Positions 24,238-33,034 of a DNA stretch of 64,000 nucleotides are shown in pieces; position 1 is the first letter of the stretch; each line of letters opens with the position of its first letter. The notes below the pieces were generated by a model that did not search any database, was not told where the DNA came from, and saw only the letters and a list, made by a program, of their open reading frames with translations. A program made the position numbers and the translations under genes. The stretch is from Flavobacterium bizetiae (GTDB lineage Bacteria; Bacteroidota; Bacteroidia; Flavobacteriales; Flavobacteriaceae). The stretch is from contig NZ_CADCSU010000160.1 of the NCBI RefSeq assembly GCF_902804475.1, forward strand, positions 1 through 64,000, in the 5' to 3' direction.

Positions 24238-25734
24238 TTAATTACTTAGTTTTAAAACTTCAGAAGTATGTTTTCTAAGTTCTGCTAAAAGCTCTGGTTT
24301 GTCATTTAAAGTTTGTCCGTAAGAAGGAATCATACTTTTCAGTTTTGCCTCCCACTCCGGTGTTTTTATTTGGTTGGTAAAACATCTTCCAATCAAATCT
24401 ACCATAATCGCAACTGCAGTCGATGCTCCAGGAGAAGCTCCTAATAACACTGCTAAAGTCCCATCATGAGTATTGATTACTTCTGTACCAAATTCTAAAA
24501 CTCCACCTTCTTTTTCATCTTTTTTAATTACCTGAACACGTTGTCCTGCTTTTTCTAATTTCCAGTCTTTAGAACGTGCTGATGGTAAATATTCGCGTAA
24601 AGCCGCCATCCTGTCTTTTGGAGACTGACGAACCTGCTCTATCAAATATTTAGTCAATGGAATATTATGAAATCCCGCTGATAACATAGGGATTAAATTA
24701 TTTGCTTTTATAGATAGCGGTAAATCTAAATAAGATCCGTTTTTTAAGAAACGAGTTGAGAATCCTGCGAAAGGGCCAAAAAGCAATGCTTTCTCACCAT
24801 CAATCACACGTGTGTCGATATGCGGAACCGACATTGGTGGCGCTCCTACACTTGCTTTACCATATACTTTTGCCTGATGCTTAGCAATTACTTCAGGATT
24901 TGTGCATTTTAGCCATTGTCCGCTTACCGGAAAACCTCCGTAACCGTTTCCTTCAGGAACTTTTGCTTTTTCTAACAAAGGCAATGAACCTCCACCTGCA
25001 CCAATAAATACAAATTTAGTATATGCTTTTCTTGTTTGACCGGTTGTTAAATCAGTAATTTTAATTCTCCATGATTTATCCTCACGTTGTCTTAACTTCT
25101 TTACTTCATGGTTAAAGTATAAAGAAACACCATCTAGTTTTTCTAAATAATTAAACATACTTCTGGTCAAAGCTCCGAAATTTACATCGGTACCAATTTC
25201 CATGTGGGTTGCGGCTAATTTATCGTTAGCTTCTCTACCTTCCATCACAAGTGGCATCCATTCTTTTAGTTTCTCAAAATCAGTACTAAATTCCATTTGA
25301 GAAAAAATAGGATTACTTTGTAAAGCTTCGAATCTCTTTTTAAGATATTCAACATTTTTATCTCCCCACACAAAACTCATATGAGGAACACTTTTAATAA
25401 AATTATCTGGAGACGGTACTTTATTTTGTTGTACCAAGTAAGACCAAAACTGACGCGAAATCTCAAAAGACTCTGCTATACTGATTGCTTTTTTAGGATC
25501 AATACTTCCGTCAGCCTTCTCTGGGGTGTAATTTAATTCACAAAAAGCTGAATGTCCTGTTCCTGCATTATTCCAAGCATCAGAACTTTCTGCAGCAGCG
25601 ACATCTAAACGTTCATAAATTTCAATTTTTATATCCGGTTGCAGCTCTTTTAAAATTAATCCAAGAGTTGCGCTCATAATTCCAGCTCCAATAAGCACTA
25701 CTTCACTATTGGAACGTATTGTATTGTCAGGCAT
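24238..25734 (-). CDS. mqo: Malate:quinone oxidoreductase
   Basis: Mqo oxidises malate to oxaloacetate and passes electrons to quinone at the membrane, replacing or backing up malate dehydrogenase in the TCA cycle. The 498-residue protein has an N-terminal FAD-binding motif (VVLIGAGIMSATLG, about 11-24), the SSDAWNNAGTGHSAFCELNYTP signature and the C-terminal GASPGASTAVAIM motif. It is transcribed alone from a perfect -7 box at 25758-25765. Confidence 0.95.
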   Translation of the reverse strand: MPDNTIRSNSEVVLIGAGIMSATLGLILKELQPDIKIEIYERLDVAAAESSDAWNNAGTGHSAFCELNYTPEKADGSIDPKKAISIAESFEISRQFWSYLVQQNKVPSPDNFIKSVPHMSFVWGDKNVEYLKKRFEALQSNPIFSQMEFSTDFEKLKEWMPLVMEGREANDKLAATHMEIGTDVNFGALTRSMFNYLEKLDGVSLYFNHEVKKLRQREDKSWRIKITDLTTGQTRKAYTKFVFIGAGGGSLPLLEKAKVPEGNGYGGFPVSGQWLKCTNPEVIAKHQAKVYGKASVGAPPMSVPHIDTRVIDGEKALLFGPFAGFSTRFLKNGSYLDLPLSIKANNLIPMLSAGFHNIPLTKYLIEQVRQSPKDRMAALREYLPSARSKDWKLEKAGQRVQVIKKDEKEGGVLEFGTEVINTHDGTLAVLLGASPGASTAVAIMVDLIGRCFTNQIKTPEWEAKLKSMIPSYGQTLNDKPELLAELRKHTSEVLKLSN

Positions 25735-25757
25735 AACAGTAATTTGTTTTTAAAGTG

Positions 25758-25765
25758 CAAAGGTA
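25758..25765 (-). promoter_or_regulatory. -7 promoter box of mqo
   Basis: Reads TACCTTTG on the minus strand, a perfect TAnnTTTG box about 24 bases upstream of the mqo ATG. Confidence 0.65.
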
Positions 25766-25858
25766 CTTTTTATAATTGCAAAAAAAAACTAAAATCACAT
25801 GATAAAAGTTATGTTTTTACTAAAAACATAAGGTTAAGAAATTGCAAAGCAACAAAAA

Positions 25859-26275
25859 TTAAAAACGATTTGAAGAAAGATAATCCTGAAGCATTATTGT
25901 AGCTGAGATTTCATCAATTAATCCTTTATTTTGTCGCTGTTTTTTGCTTAATCCGCTATCGATCATAGTTTGAAATGCCATTTTCGAAGTAAAACGCTCA
26001 TCGACACGAACTACTTTCATATCCGGAAAAATATTCGAGAAATGAGTAACAAATCCTTTAATTATAGAAGCACTTTCTGATGGTTGCCCGTTCATTTGTT
26101 TCGGTTCACCAATTAAGACCGTTTCTACCTTTTCCTTTGAAAAATAATCTTTCAAAAAATTGATCAGATCATTGGTTGGAATCGTAGTTAATCCTGAAGC
26201 AATAATTTGCATTTCATCAGTTACAGCAATCCCTGTACGTTTTTGTCCGTAATCTATAGAGAGAATTCTTGGCAT
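25859..26275 (-). CDS. ruvX: Putative pre-16S rRNA nuclease / Holliday junction resolvase-like YqgF
   Basis: A 138-residue RNase H-fold protein of the YqgF/RuvX family, linked to 16S rRNA end processing and possibly to branched DNA. The first strand holds the catalytic aspartate in RILSIDYGQKRTG, then LIGEPKQMNG, VDERFTS and the final acidic residue in KGLIDEISATIML. A longer frame reaches 26323, but the -7 box at 26290-26297 lies inside that extension, so the ATG at 26275 is used. Confidence 0.92.
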   Translation of the reverse strand: MPRILSIDYGQKRTGIAVTDEMQIIASGLTTIPTNDLINFLKDYFSKEKVETVLIGEPKQMNGQPSESASIIKGFVTHFSNIFPDMKVVRVDERFTSKMAFQTMIDSGLSKKQRQNKGLIDEISATIMLQDYLSSNRF

Positions 26276-26289
26276 TTTTGAATTTTTAA

Positions 26290-26297
26290 CAAAGATA
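26290..26297 (-). promoter_or_regulatory. -7 promoter box of ruvX
   Basis: Reads TATCTTTG on the minus strand, 15 bases upstream of the ATG at 26275. It supports the shorter start. Confidence 0.65.
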
Positions 26298-26548
26298 GAA
26301 AGGAATAATGAACTTAAAAACAATCTTTATGTTTTAAAATTCTTAAAATAAAACCCACGATGTGATGTTATATTGCATTTTTATATACAATTTTAACAAA
26401 ATTCCTTTTTAATCAGAAAAATGTGGTTTAATATTTCATAATTTCAAAAAAAATAAGTTCTTTTGCGTCAAATTTTACCGGTTCTTTTAAATCACTGTAT
26501 GCTAAATTTTTAAAAACTAAAAAAGAATAATAAAACATTAAGCCCCAA

Positions 26549-28417
26549 ATGAATAACTACAAAAAATGTATTGCTTTATTTTTAAAAAGATTTCTTTTAA
26601 TTGTTCTAATCTACCAATTAAGCAGAGCATTGTTTTACTTCATGAATTTGGATTTGTTTGATACTTTTACATTTCAAACATTTATAGGTGGACTTTTCTT
26701 TGATTTTGCCGCTATTAGCTATCTGAATATTATTTTCCTGGTGGCTCATTTACTTCCGGGTAATTTTAAATACAGTAGTTCATACCAACGCGTACTTAAG
26801 ATTGCTTTTTACGTTGTCAATCTTCTCTTTATAGCAACCAATTTTATCGATATTATCTATTACCGCTTTACTTCCAGAAGAAGTACTTTTGGTATGATTA
26901 CCGCTAAAGGTATGGAGCAGGAAGCCATTGGACTTATCCCGTCATTTCTTGCTGAGTTCTGGTATATTGCACTTATTTTTATCGCGATTAGCATCTTATT
27001 TTGGAAATTACTTCCGGATTTAAATAAAAACATAACAAGACAAGATATTACTAAGAAAGATTACGTTCTAAAATTTAGCTATTTAGCGCTTTCAATTGTA
27101 GTATTATTGATCTTAGGACGTGGCGGATTCCAAAAAAAGCCCATAAAAATCGTTGACGGAATTAAATACGGAGCATTAAGCAATACTGCTTTAGTACTAA
27201 ATACTCCTTTTACAATCTTAAAAACTATTGCCAAAAAAGAAGATATTGAAAACACTACTTATTATAATACAAAAGAGTTAAAATCAATATACAATCCGGT
27301 AATTTCATTAAACCCTAACAAACCTGCTATCAAAAAAAATGTAGTGATTTTGATTTTAGAAAGTTTTGGAAATGAAAATATCCGACGCGGACAAACTCCT
27401 TTTCTGGATTCGCTTATTACAAAATCTTACTATTTTAAAAACGGATTTGCCAACGGAAAAGTTTCTATTGATGCCGTTCCTTCTATACTTTCAAGTATTC
27501 CGAGTTTAATGAATAATTCATTTATAACTTCTAGTTATTCTTTAAATAAAATAAATGGACTGCCGAAAATTTTCAAAAATGAAGGGTATAAAACTTCTTT
27601 TTTCCACGGTGCTTTTAACGGAAGCCAGAATTTTGACCAATATGCAAAAGTAGCAGGCTTTGATCAATATTTTGGAAAAGACGAATATACAGGTAAAGAA
27701 GCATTTGACGGACGATGGGGGATTTTTGATGAAGAATTTTTACAGTTTTATGCCAAAAAATTAACCTCATTCAAGCAGCCATTTTTCAGCTCTCTTTTTA
27801 CTATTTCTTCTCACAATCCTTATATTATACCAGAAAAGTACAAAGGAAAATTTCCAAAAGGAACAACTGTAATCCAGGAAAGTATTGCTTACAGTGATTA
27901 TGCTTTGAAAAAGTTTTTCGAAACGGCAAAAAAACAAAAGTGGTACAACAACACTCTTTTTGTAATTTCTTCTGATCATACTTCTGCAGGAGGCGATCAG
28001 GAAGCTGACCAGACCAATATTGGAAAATTTAGAATTCCAATCTTATTTTTCGATCCTTCAAATCCTGAATTAGTTGGTGTTAATGAAAAGAACTTTCAGC
28101 AAATCGATATCATGCCTAGTATATTAGATTACTTAAATATTAAAACTGATATGGTAAGTTTTGGTAAAAGTTATAAATCTAAAGACAACTTTGTTGTTTA
28201 TTACCTTCAGGGAACGTATCATTATATTAAGGACGATTATTATTTGGCTTTTGCAAATAACCAGACTATTGGTCTTTATAACTGGAAAAAAGACGTTTTA
28301 TTAGAAGATAATCTAATTAACAAGGACAAAGCTAAAGTTAAAGAATACGAAAAATTCATAAAAGCTTACATACAATCTTTCAACGAAAGAATAATTTATA
28401 ACAAGCTAGCCCTTTAA
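26549..28417 (+). CDS. LTA synthase-like membrane phosphatase-superfamily enzyme
   Basis: A 622-residue protein with five N-terminal membrane helices (about 10-200) and a large periplasmic sulfatase/phosphoglycerol-transferase domain (about 265-560). Metal and nucleophile motifs are visible: VILILESFGNEN, a probable nucleophile serine in GKVSIDAVPSILSSIPS, and SSDHTSAG near the end of the domain. Gram-positive relatives polymerise glycerol phosphate. In Bacteroidota such enzymes more likely move phosphoethanolamine or phosphoglycerol to surface glycans or lipids. The substrate is not known. The gene is alone and ends at a strong terminator. Confidence 0.88.
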   Translation: MNNYKKCIALFLKRFLLIVLIYQLSRALFYFMNLDLFDTFTFQTFIGGLFFDFAAISYLNIIFLVAHLLPGNFKYSSSYQRVLKIAFYVVNLLFIATNFIDIIYYRFTSRRSTFGMITAKGMEQEAIGLIPSFLAEFWYIALIFIAISILFWKLLPDLNKNITRQDITKKDYVLKFSYLALSIVVLLILGRGGFQKKPIKIVDGIKYGALSNTALVLNTPFTILKTIAKKEDIENTTYYNTKELKSIYNPVISLNPNKPAIKKNVVILILESFGNENIRRGQTPFLDSLITKSYYFKNGFANGKVSIDAVPSILSSIPSLMNNSFITSSYSLNKINGLPKIFKNEGYKTSFFHGAFNGSQNFDQYAKVAGFDQYFGKDEYTGKEAFDGRWGIFDEEFLQFYAKKLTSFKQPFFSSLFTISSHNPYIIPEKYKGKFPKGTTVIQESIAYSDYALKKFFETAKKQKWYNNTLFVISSDHTSAGGDQEADQTNIGKFRIPILFFDPSNPELVGVNEKNFQQIDIMPSILDYLNIKTDMVSFGKSYKSKDNFVVYYLQGTYHYIKDDYYLAFANNQTIGLYNWKKDVLLEDNLINKDKAKVKEYEKFIKAYIQSFNERIIYNKLAL

Positions 28418-28420
28418 ACA

Positions 28421-28457
28421 AAAAGTCCGTTTTGAAAACTCAAAACGGACTTTTTTT
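28421..28457 (+). terminator. Strong rho-independent terminator
   Basis: A perfect 15-bp stem (28421-28435 with 28440-28454, core GTCCGTTTTGA) with a 4-base loop is followed by a T run. It lies 3 bases after the stop of the LTA synthase-like gene. Confidence 0.9.
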
Positions 28458-28487
28458 CCAAATATGCAAACCTAAAAAAATCAAATA

Positions 28488-29129
28488 CTATCTATTAAAT
28501 AATCTCCTGAAGAAACCTCTTTCCTCTTCTTCTTCCTCCTCTTCTACAACTACTCTTTCTTCATATTGAGCAAATTTTGCCTGACCTCTTTCGTGTTCAA
28601 AAATCAGGTCTTTAATATATTCAACATAAGTTTTCTTCTTTTCTTCTAAAAATCCAATAAGGTATTTTTCACTAAATTCCATTCCGCTTGCTGCTTCTAT
28701 CTGCAAAAGTTTTTTGTAAAGGGGCTCAATATGCAATGCAATAACTTCTTGTGGTACAGCCTGGCGTCTTCCAAAATAATTTACAATTACACCATTCTCG
28801 TCTCTTGAAATTTCAAAATCAGTAATTACCCAATAGAATCTTCCTGATTTTGCCAGGTTTTTTACAATCGCGTGAAAGTTTTTTCCGTTTTTAAGATTTT
28901 CCCAAAGCACTTTAAAAATTACTCGGGGCATATCCGGGTGGCGAATAATATTGTGTGGTTGCCCCATTAATTCATAATCTTCGTACCCTGACACATCAAC
29001 AAAAGTCTCATTGGCATATTCAATAATACCAAAAGCATTCGTTTTACTCATAATAACCTGAGTTTTGTCCCATGAGACCTCTTTATCTATAATAGGTCTT
29101 TGTCCGTGAAGTTGATTTTCCTGATTCAT
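28488..29129 (-). CDS. Small single-PAS protein with acidic tail
   Basis: A 213-residue cytoplasmic protein. Residues about 22-125 form one PAS domain of the Aer-like redox or chemotaxis type (ANETFVDVSGYEDYELMGQPH, IIRHPDMPR, W-rich core). A helical region follows (about 130-190), then a run of nine glutamates broken by valines, and finally a basic, aromatic tail, RGFFRRLFNR. No kinase, methyl-accepting or GGDEF output domain is present. The PAS domain may bind FAD, but this is inferred from similarity. The basic end could bind a membrane or partner. Confidence 0.82.
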   Translation of the reverse strand: MNQENQLHGQRPIIDKEVSWDKTQVIMSKTNAFGIIEYANETFVDVSGYEDYELMGQPHNIIRHPDMPRVIFKVLWENLKNGKNFHAIVKNLAKSGRFYWVITDFEISRDENGVIVNYFGRRQAVPQEVIALHIEPLYKKLLQIEAASGMEFSEKYLIGFLEEKKKTYVEYIKDLIFEHERGQAKFAQYEERVVVEEEEEEEERGFFRRLFNR

Positions 29130-29395
29130 GTCTTTATTGCTTATATAATTTGTTTTGGAATGGTAATTTCAATTTCCCTTATTTCTCTGGGGAAATTCGT
29201 GGTGCGAAATTAATTAGAACAAAAAAGTCAAAACCTGATTTTTGTCATATTCTGACATTAAAAAAACTTTTAGAGGTATTATCTCTTGAAAAATTCAACT
29301 ATAACAGCTGTATTTTATTTATCAAATTAAAAACAAAAAGTTATATCTGTAACATTTTCAAAAGCATTTACTTTTTTGCATTTGTACAAATACCT

Positions 29396-29403
29396 TATCT
29401 TTG
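29396..29403 (+). promoter_or_regulatory. -7 promoter box of dapD
   Basis: TATCTTTG, a perfect TAnnTTTG box 17 bases before the ATG at 29420. A TTTG at 29375-29378 fits the -33 element (17-base spacer). Confidence 0.75.
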
Positions 29404-29419
29404 CCAAAAATTAAAACTT

Positions 29420-30235
29420 ATGAATTCTTTACAGACTATAATTGAACAAGCTTGGGAAAACAGAGCTTTATTACAAGAAACTACTACAACTGATGCTATC
29501 AGAGAAGTTATAGAATTGGTTGATGCAGGAAAATTACGTTGTGCTGAACCAGTTGGTGATAAGTGGCAAGTAAACGAATGGGTGAAGAAAGCTGTTGTGA
29601 TGTATTTCCCAATTCAAAAAATGGAAACATGGGAATCTGGTATTTTCGAATATCACGACAAAATGTTACTTAAAAGAGGTTATGCTGAAAAAGGAATTCG
29701 TGTAGTACCAAATGCTGTTGCACGTTACGGAGCTTATATTTCTAGTGGTGTTATTTTAATGCCAAGTTATGTAAATATTGGTGCTTATGTTGATGAAGGA
29801 ACTATGGTTGATACCTGGGCAACTGTTGGTAGTTGTGCACAAATTGGTAAAAACGTTCACTTAAGTGGTGGTGTTGGTATTGGTGGAGTTTTAGAGCCAT
29901 TACAAGCTGCTCCTGTAATTATCGAAGACGGTGCTTTTATTGGTTCTCGTTGTATTGTTGTAGAAGGAGTTCACGTAGGTAAAGAAGCTGTTCTTGGTGC
30001 TAACGTTTGTTTAACTGCTTCGACAAAAATTATCGATGTTACCGGTAACGAACCTGTTGAAATGAAAGGTTTTGTTCCTGCACGTTCAGTAGTAATTCCT
30101 GGAAGTTATACTAAAAAATTCGCTGCTGGTGAGTTTCAGGTTCCATGTGCTTTGATTATTGGTACACGTAAACCATCTACAGATTTAAAGACCTCATTAA
30201 ATAATGCACTTCGCGAATACGACGTTGCGGTGTAA
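29420..30235 (+). CDS. dapD: 2,3,4,5-tetrahydropyridine-2,6-dicarboxylate N-succinyltransferase
   Basis: DapD adds a succinyl group to tetrahydrodipicolinate in the lysine and diaminopimelate pathway, and so supports peptidoglycan. The 271-residue protein has the N-terminal helical domain, then left-handed hexapeptide repeats (about 105-230) with GAYISSGVILMPSYVNIGAYVD and GVLEPLQAAPVIIEDGAFIG. The frame is open back to 29150, but the promoter at 29396-29403 and family length place the start at ATG 29420. Confidence 0.95.
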   Translation: MNSLQTIIEQAWENRALLQETTTTDAIREVIELVDAGKLRCAEPVGDKWQVNEWVKKAVVMYFPIQKMETWESGIFEYHDKMLLKRGYAEKGIRVVPNAVARYGAYISSGVILMPSYVNIGAYVDEGTMVDTWATVGSCAQIGKNVHLSGGVGIGGVLEPLQAAPVIIEDGAFIGSRCIVVEGVHVGKEAVLGANVCLTASTKIIDVTGNEPVEMKGFVPARSVVIPGSYTKKFAAGEFQVPCALIIGTRKPSTDLKTSLNNALREYDVAV

Positions 30236-30256
30236 GGTTTAAAATAAAGCAAATTA

Positions 30257-30303
30257 AAAAATCCAAATTCCAATGATTATCAATTGGAATTTGGATTTTT
30301 TTT
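30257..30303 (+). terminator. Terminator after dapD
   Basis: A perfect 18-bp AT-rich stem (30257-30274 with 30283-30300) with an 8-base loop is followed by a T run. Confidence 0.88.
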
Positions 30304-30343
30304 GCTTCAATTTGTAGACTCTTAATAAGATTAAGCTTTCTAT

Positions 30344-31417
30344 ATGAAGATACTTGTAATTCAGCAAAAAATGATTGGAGATGTTTTGATCAGCAGTATA
30401 ATATGCAATAACCTGCGTACTGCTTATCCGGATGCTCAAATAGATTACTTGGTTTATGCCTCGACAACTCCTGTTTTAGAAGGCAATACAAGTATTGACA
30501 ATATTATTTTGTTTGAAGAAAAACACCGCAAAAGCAAAAAAGAACTATTAAACCTTGGAATCCAGATTCGGAATCAAAAGTATGATTTGGTTATTGATGC
30601 TTATTCAAAATTAGAAAGCTGGATTTTGGTATTACTGAGTAATGCAAAGCGAAAAATCTCATACAAAAAACCCGGAAGAAGCTTTTTATATACTGACAAT
30701 GTTCCGTTTGAAGCTCTTCCCAAAACCAATTTAGGTTTAGCTATAGAAAGACGACTTTCGTTATTAGGACCTCTTGATTTAAAGTCACCAATCGATCCTA
30801 TTCCTAAATTATTTGTTTATGAAAAAGAAAATCAGGAAGCTATCGCGCTTTTTGAAAAACATAATGTCTCAAAAGATCGAGAAACAGTTATGATTAGTCT
30901 TTTAGGAAGCGAAAAATTAAAAACATACCCTTTAGAGTTTATGTCTAAAGTAGTGGATTACGTTGCCGATACTTCAGATTTCAATATTCTTTTTAATTAT
31001 TTCCCAAAGCAATTAGAAGACGCTAAAACCGTTTTTAACGCTTGCAAACCTTCTACCCAGAAAAAAATATATTTTGATTTACTGGGCGATGACCTCCGTT
31101 CGTTTATAGCTATTATGAACCAATGTGACTTAATTATAGGAAACGATGGCGGCGCTATCAATATGGCAAAAGCACTTGAAAAGCCATCATTTATTATTTT
31201 CTCTCCGTGGATCGAAAAGAAAATCTGGGCCACTTTTGAAGATGGAATTCATCATCTGTCTGTGCATTTAAAAGATTATCGCGCAGATTTATTCGATCAA
31301 AAAACAGAAAAAATGCTCAAAAAAGAGTCTTTATCATTGTATAAAGAATTTAAGCCTGAATATTTTAAAGCGCAAATTGAATCGTTTTTAAATCAAAACT
31401 TAAGCAATTCTATCTAA
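30344..31417 (+). CDS. Glycosyltransferase family 9 (heptosyltransferase-like)
   Basis: A 357-residue GT-B enzyme of family GT9, which adds heptose or a related sugar to the LPS core. The N-terminus KILVIQQKMIGDVLISSIICNNLR is the family signature. The second domain has MISLLGSEKLKTYP and the donor-binding motif IIGNDGGAINMAKALEKPSFIIFSPW near 265-290. It is cytoplasmic and acts at the inner membrane face. Its TAA overlaps the ATG of the next gene by one base (TAATG), so the two are translationally coupled. Confidence 0.9.
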   Translation: MKILVIQQKMIGDVLISSIICNNLRTAYPDAQIDYLVYASTTPVLEGNTSIDNIILFEEKHRKSKKELLNLGIQIRNQKYDLVIDAYSKLESWILVLLSNAKRKISYKKPGRSFLYTDNVPFEALPKTNLGLAIERRLSLLGPLDLKSPIDPIPKLFVYEKENQEAIALFEKHNVSKDRETVMISLLGSEKLKTYPLEFMSKVVDYVADTSDFNILFNYFPKQLEDAKTVFNACKPSTQKKIYFDLLGDDLRSFIAIMNQCDLIIGNDGGAINMAKALEKPSFIIFSPWIEKKIWATFEDGIHHLSVHLKDYRADLFDQKTEKMLKKESLSLYKEFKPEYFKAQIESFLNQNLSNSI

Positions 31418-32202
31418 TGACTTTGCCTAAAAAACAAACTTTAACTGCATTAGTAATTACTTATAACGAGGAACAAAATATAAAAGCTGTTCTTAAAAAT
31501 CTGACTTTCGCCGATGAAATAATTGTGGTAGATTCTTTTAGTTTAGACGCTACTTTTGCAATAGCTTCATCCTTTAAAAATGTAAAAATTGTTCAGCGTG
31601 TTTTTGATAATTTTGCTTCTCAACGTAATTATGCATTGAGTTTAGCAACAAATTCATGGATTCTTTTTATTGATGCTGATGAAAGGCTAACGACTGAACT
31701 TGAAAAAGAAATCAGCAGTATTATTAATGAGCAAAGTAGCGCTTCGGCTTATTTTATGTACAGAACTTTTATGTTCCAGAATAAAAAACTGTGTTTTAGT
31801 GGCTGGCAAACAGACAAAATAATCCGCCTTTTCAAAAAAGAAAATGCTCATTACAATCATGAAAAAATTGTACACGAAAAATTAATTATAGCGGGAGAAA
31901 CCGGAAAATTAAAAAATAGATTAATTCATTATTCCTACTCTACTTATGATGATTACAAGCAAAAGATGATTCATTACGGACAATTGAAAGCGCAGGAAGA
32001 ATTAGTTAAAAAAACAAAACCTCATTTTTTTCATTTTTACATACGCCCTGTCTACCAATTTCTAAATCAGTATATCCTTCGTTTAGGAATTTTAGACGGA
32101 AAAAAGGGAATTATTATTTGTTACCTAAATGCTTTAAGTGTTGCTGTGCGTTTTCAGGAGCTTAAAAATTTAAGATCAAAAACTACGATTTCCAGAACTT
32201 AA
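31417..32202 (+). CDS. Glycosyltransferase family 2, WaaE/KdtX-like
   Basis: A 261-residue GT-A enzyme. The start LTALVITYNEEQNIKAVLKNL, the DSFSLDATFAIA nucleotide region, the FIDADERL metal motif and the later KIVHEKLI resemble LPS core beta-1,4-glucosyltransferases (WaaE/KdtX). It overlaps the heptosyltransferase-like gene by one base. Its 3' end overlaps the convergent lipopolysaccharide-kinase-like gene by 20 bases. Confidence 0.88.
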   Translation: MTLPKKQTLTALVITYNEEQNIKAVLKNLTFADEIIVVDSFSLDATFAIASSFKNVKIVQRVFDNFASQRNYALSLATNSWILFIDADERLTTELEKEISSIINEQSSASAYFMYRTFMFQNKKLCFSGWQTDKIIRLFKKENAHYNHEKIVHEKLIIAGETGKLKNRLIHYSYSTYDDYKQKMIHYGQLKAQEELVKKTKPHFFHFYIRPVYQFLNQYILRLGILDGKKGIIICYLNALSVAVRFQELKNLRSKTTISRT

Positions 32203-32950
32203 GTTTCTTTTTCAATCTTTTTTTTCTGGCAAACTCATCCTGAAAATGAGTGGTAGCATGCCACATTTTTTCAAAAATTTCAGCTTCTGACTTTTCTTTA
32301 TAGAATTTAGAATATTCATTGCTCATTACAGCAATCATTTCCTTTTTAGGAGTTAAGCGGCTAAAGTTATTCATTCGCTGCTCAAAACTCATGTTTTCAT
32401 GAAAATTCATTCGGTTTAAATCAACCAGGAAGAAACTGTATTGATTCTTGTCGTTCTTTTTGATTAATGTGTTTCCGGGTGAATGATCTAAAAACTCTAC
32501 TCCTTTTTCATGAAGATCAAAAGTAAATTTTGTAAACTGTCTTAAAATCGCATCGTTATCCGGATAATCTGGAATTTCAACCAATTCTCTGTATGTCAAT
32601 TCGGTTACTAAATGCTCACTTGCATAATAACTGTCTTTTAAACCTACAATATTAAAATTTTCAAGAAATGCAATTGGTTGTGGCGTTCCAATTCCTTTTT
32701 CTAATAAAATTGTAGCATATTCAAACGAACGTCTTGCTTTCGATTTTCTAAAATATCGATAAGCAATCTTATTCACTATATTCGGAATTTTAAATGATTT
32801 AATATTGATGGTTTTTCCTTCTAGATCAAACAATTTTATTTTATTGCGATCTCCATTTCCAAAAAGTTCACCCGAAGAATTAAACGTTTTGATTTTGTCA
32901 AGAATTGACGAAGTACTATTTTCGAAAGAAGGATTTACTTTAAAATTCAT
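32183..32950 (-). CDS. Lipopolysaccharide kinase-like (InaA/Kdo kinase) protein
   Basis: A 255-residue protein with a protein-kinase-like fold. LHEKGVEFLDHSPGNTLIKK matches the catalytic loop of the WaaP/KdkA/InaA family (His/Asp then N), and FFLVDLNRMNF supplies the metal-binding aspartate. It probably phosphorylates a sugar of the LPS core, in line with the glycosyltransferases around it. The frame extends to 32995, but a perfect -7 box at 32971-32978 lies inside that part, so the ATG at 32950 is chosen. The C-terminus is very basic. Confidence 0.85.
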   Translation of the reverse strand: MNFKVNPSFENSTSSILDKIKTFNSSGELFGNGDRNKIKLFDLEGKTINIKSFKIPNIVNKIAYRYFRKSKARRSFEYATILLEKGIGTPQPIAFLENFNIVGLKDSYYASEHLVTELTYRELVEIPDYPDNDAILRQFTKFTFDLHEKGVEFLDHSPGNTLIKKNDKNQYSFFLVDLNRMNFHENMSFEQRMNNFSRLTPKKEMIAVMSNEYSKFYKEKSEAEIFEKMWHATTHFQDEFARKKRLKKKLKFWKS

Positions 32951-32970
32951 CAGTAGTTTTTTATAAGGAA

Positions 32971-32978
32971 CAAAAGTA
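32971..32978 (-). promoter_or_regulatory. -7 promoter box of the LPS kinase-like gene
   Basis: Reads TACTTTTG on the minus strand, a perfect TAnnTTTG box 21 bases upstream of the ATG at 32950. A related TATTTTCG box for the divergent glycosyltransferase is at 33011-33018. Confidence 0.65.
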
Positions 32979-33034
32979 CATATACGATTTAACACTTCAA
33001 ATTATTATTGTATTTTCGTAAAAAAAAGAACTAG

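Noticed and set aside
29150..29419. A 90-residue extension at the N-terminus of dapD
   Set aside because: The dapD -7 and -33 promoter elements lie inside it, and the family length is reached from the ATG at 29420.
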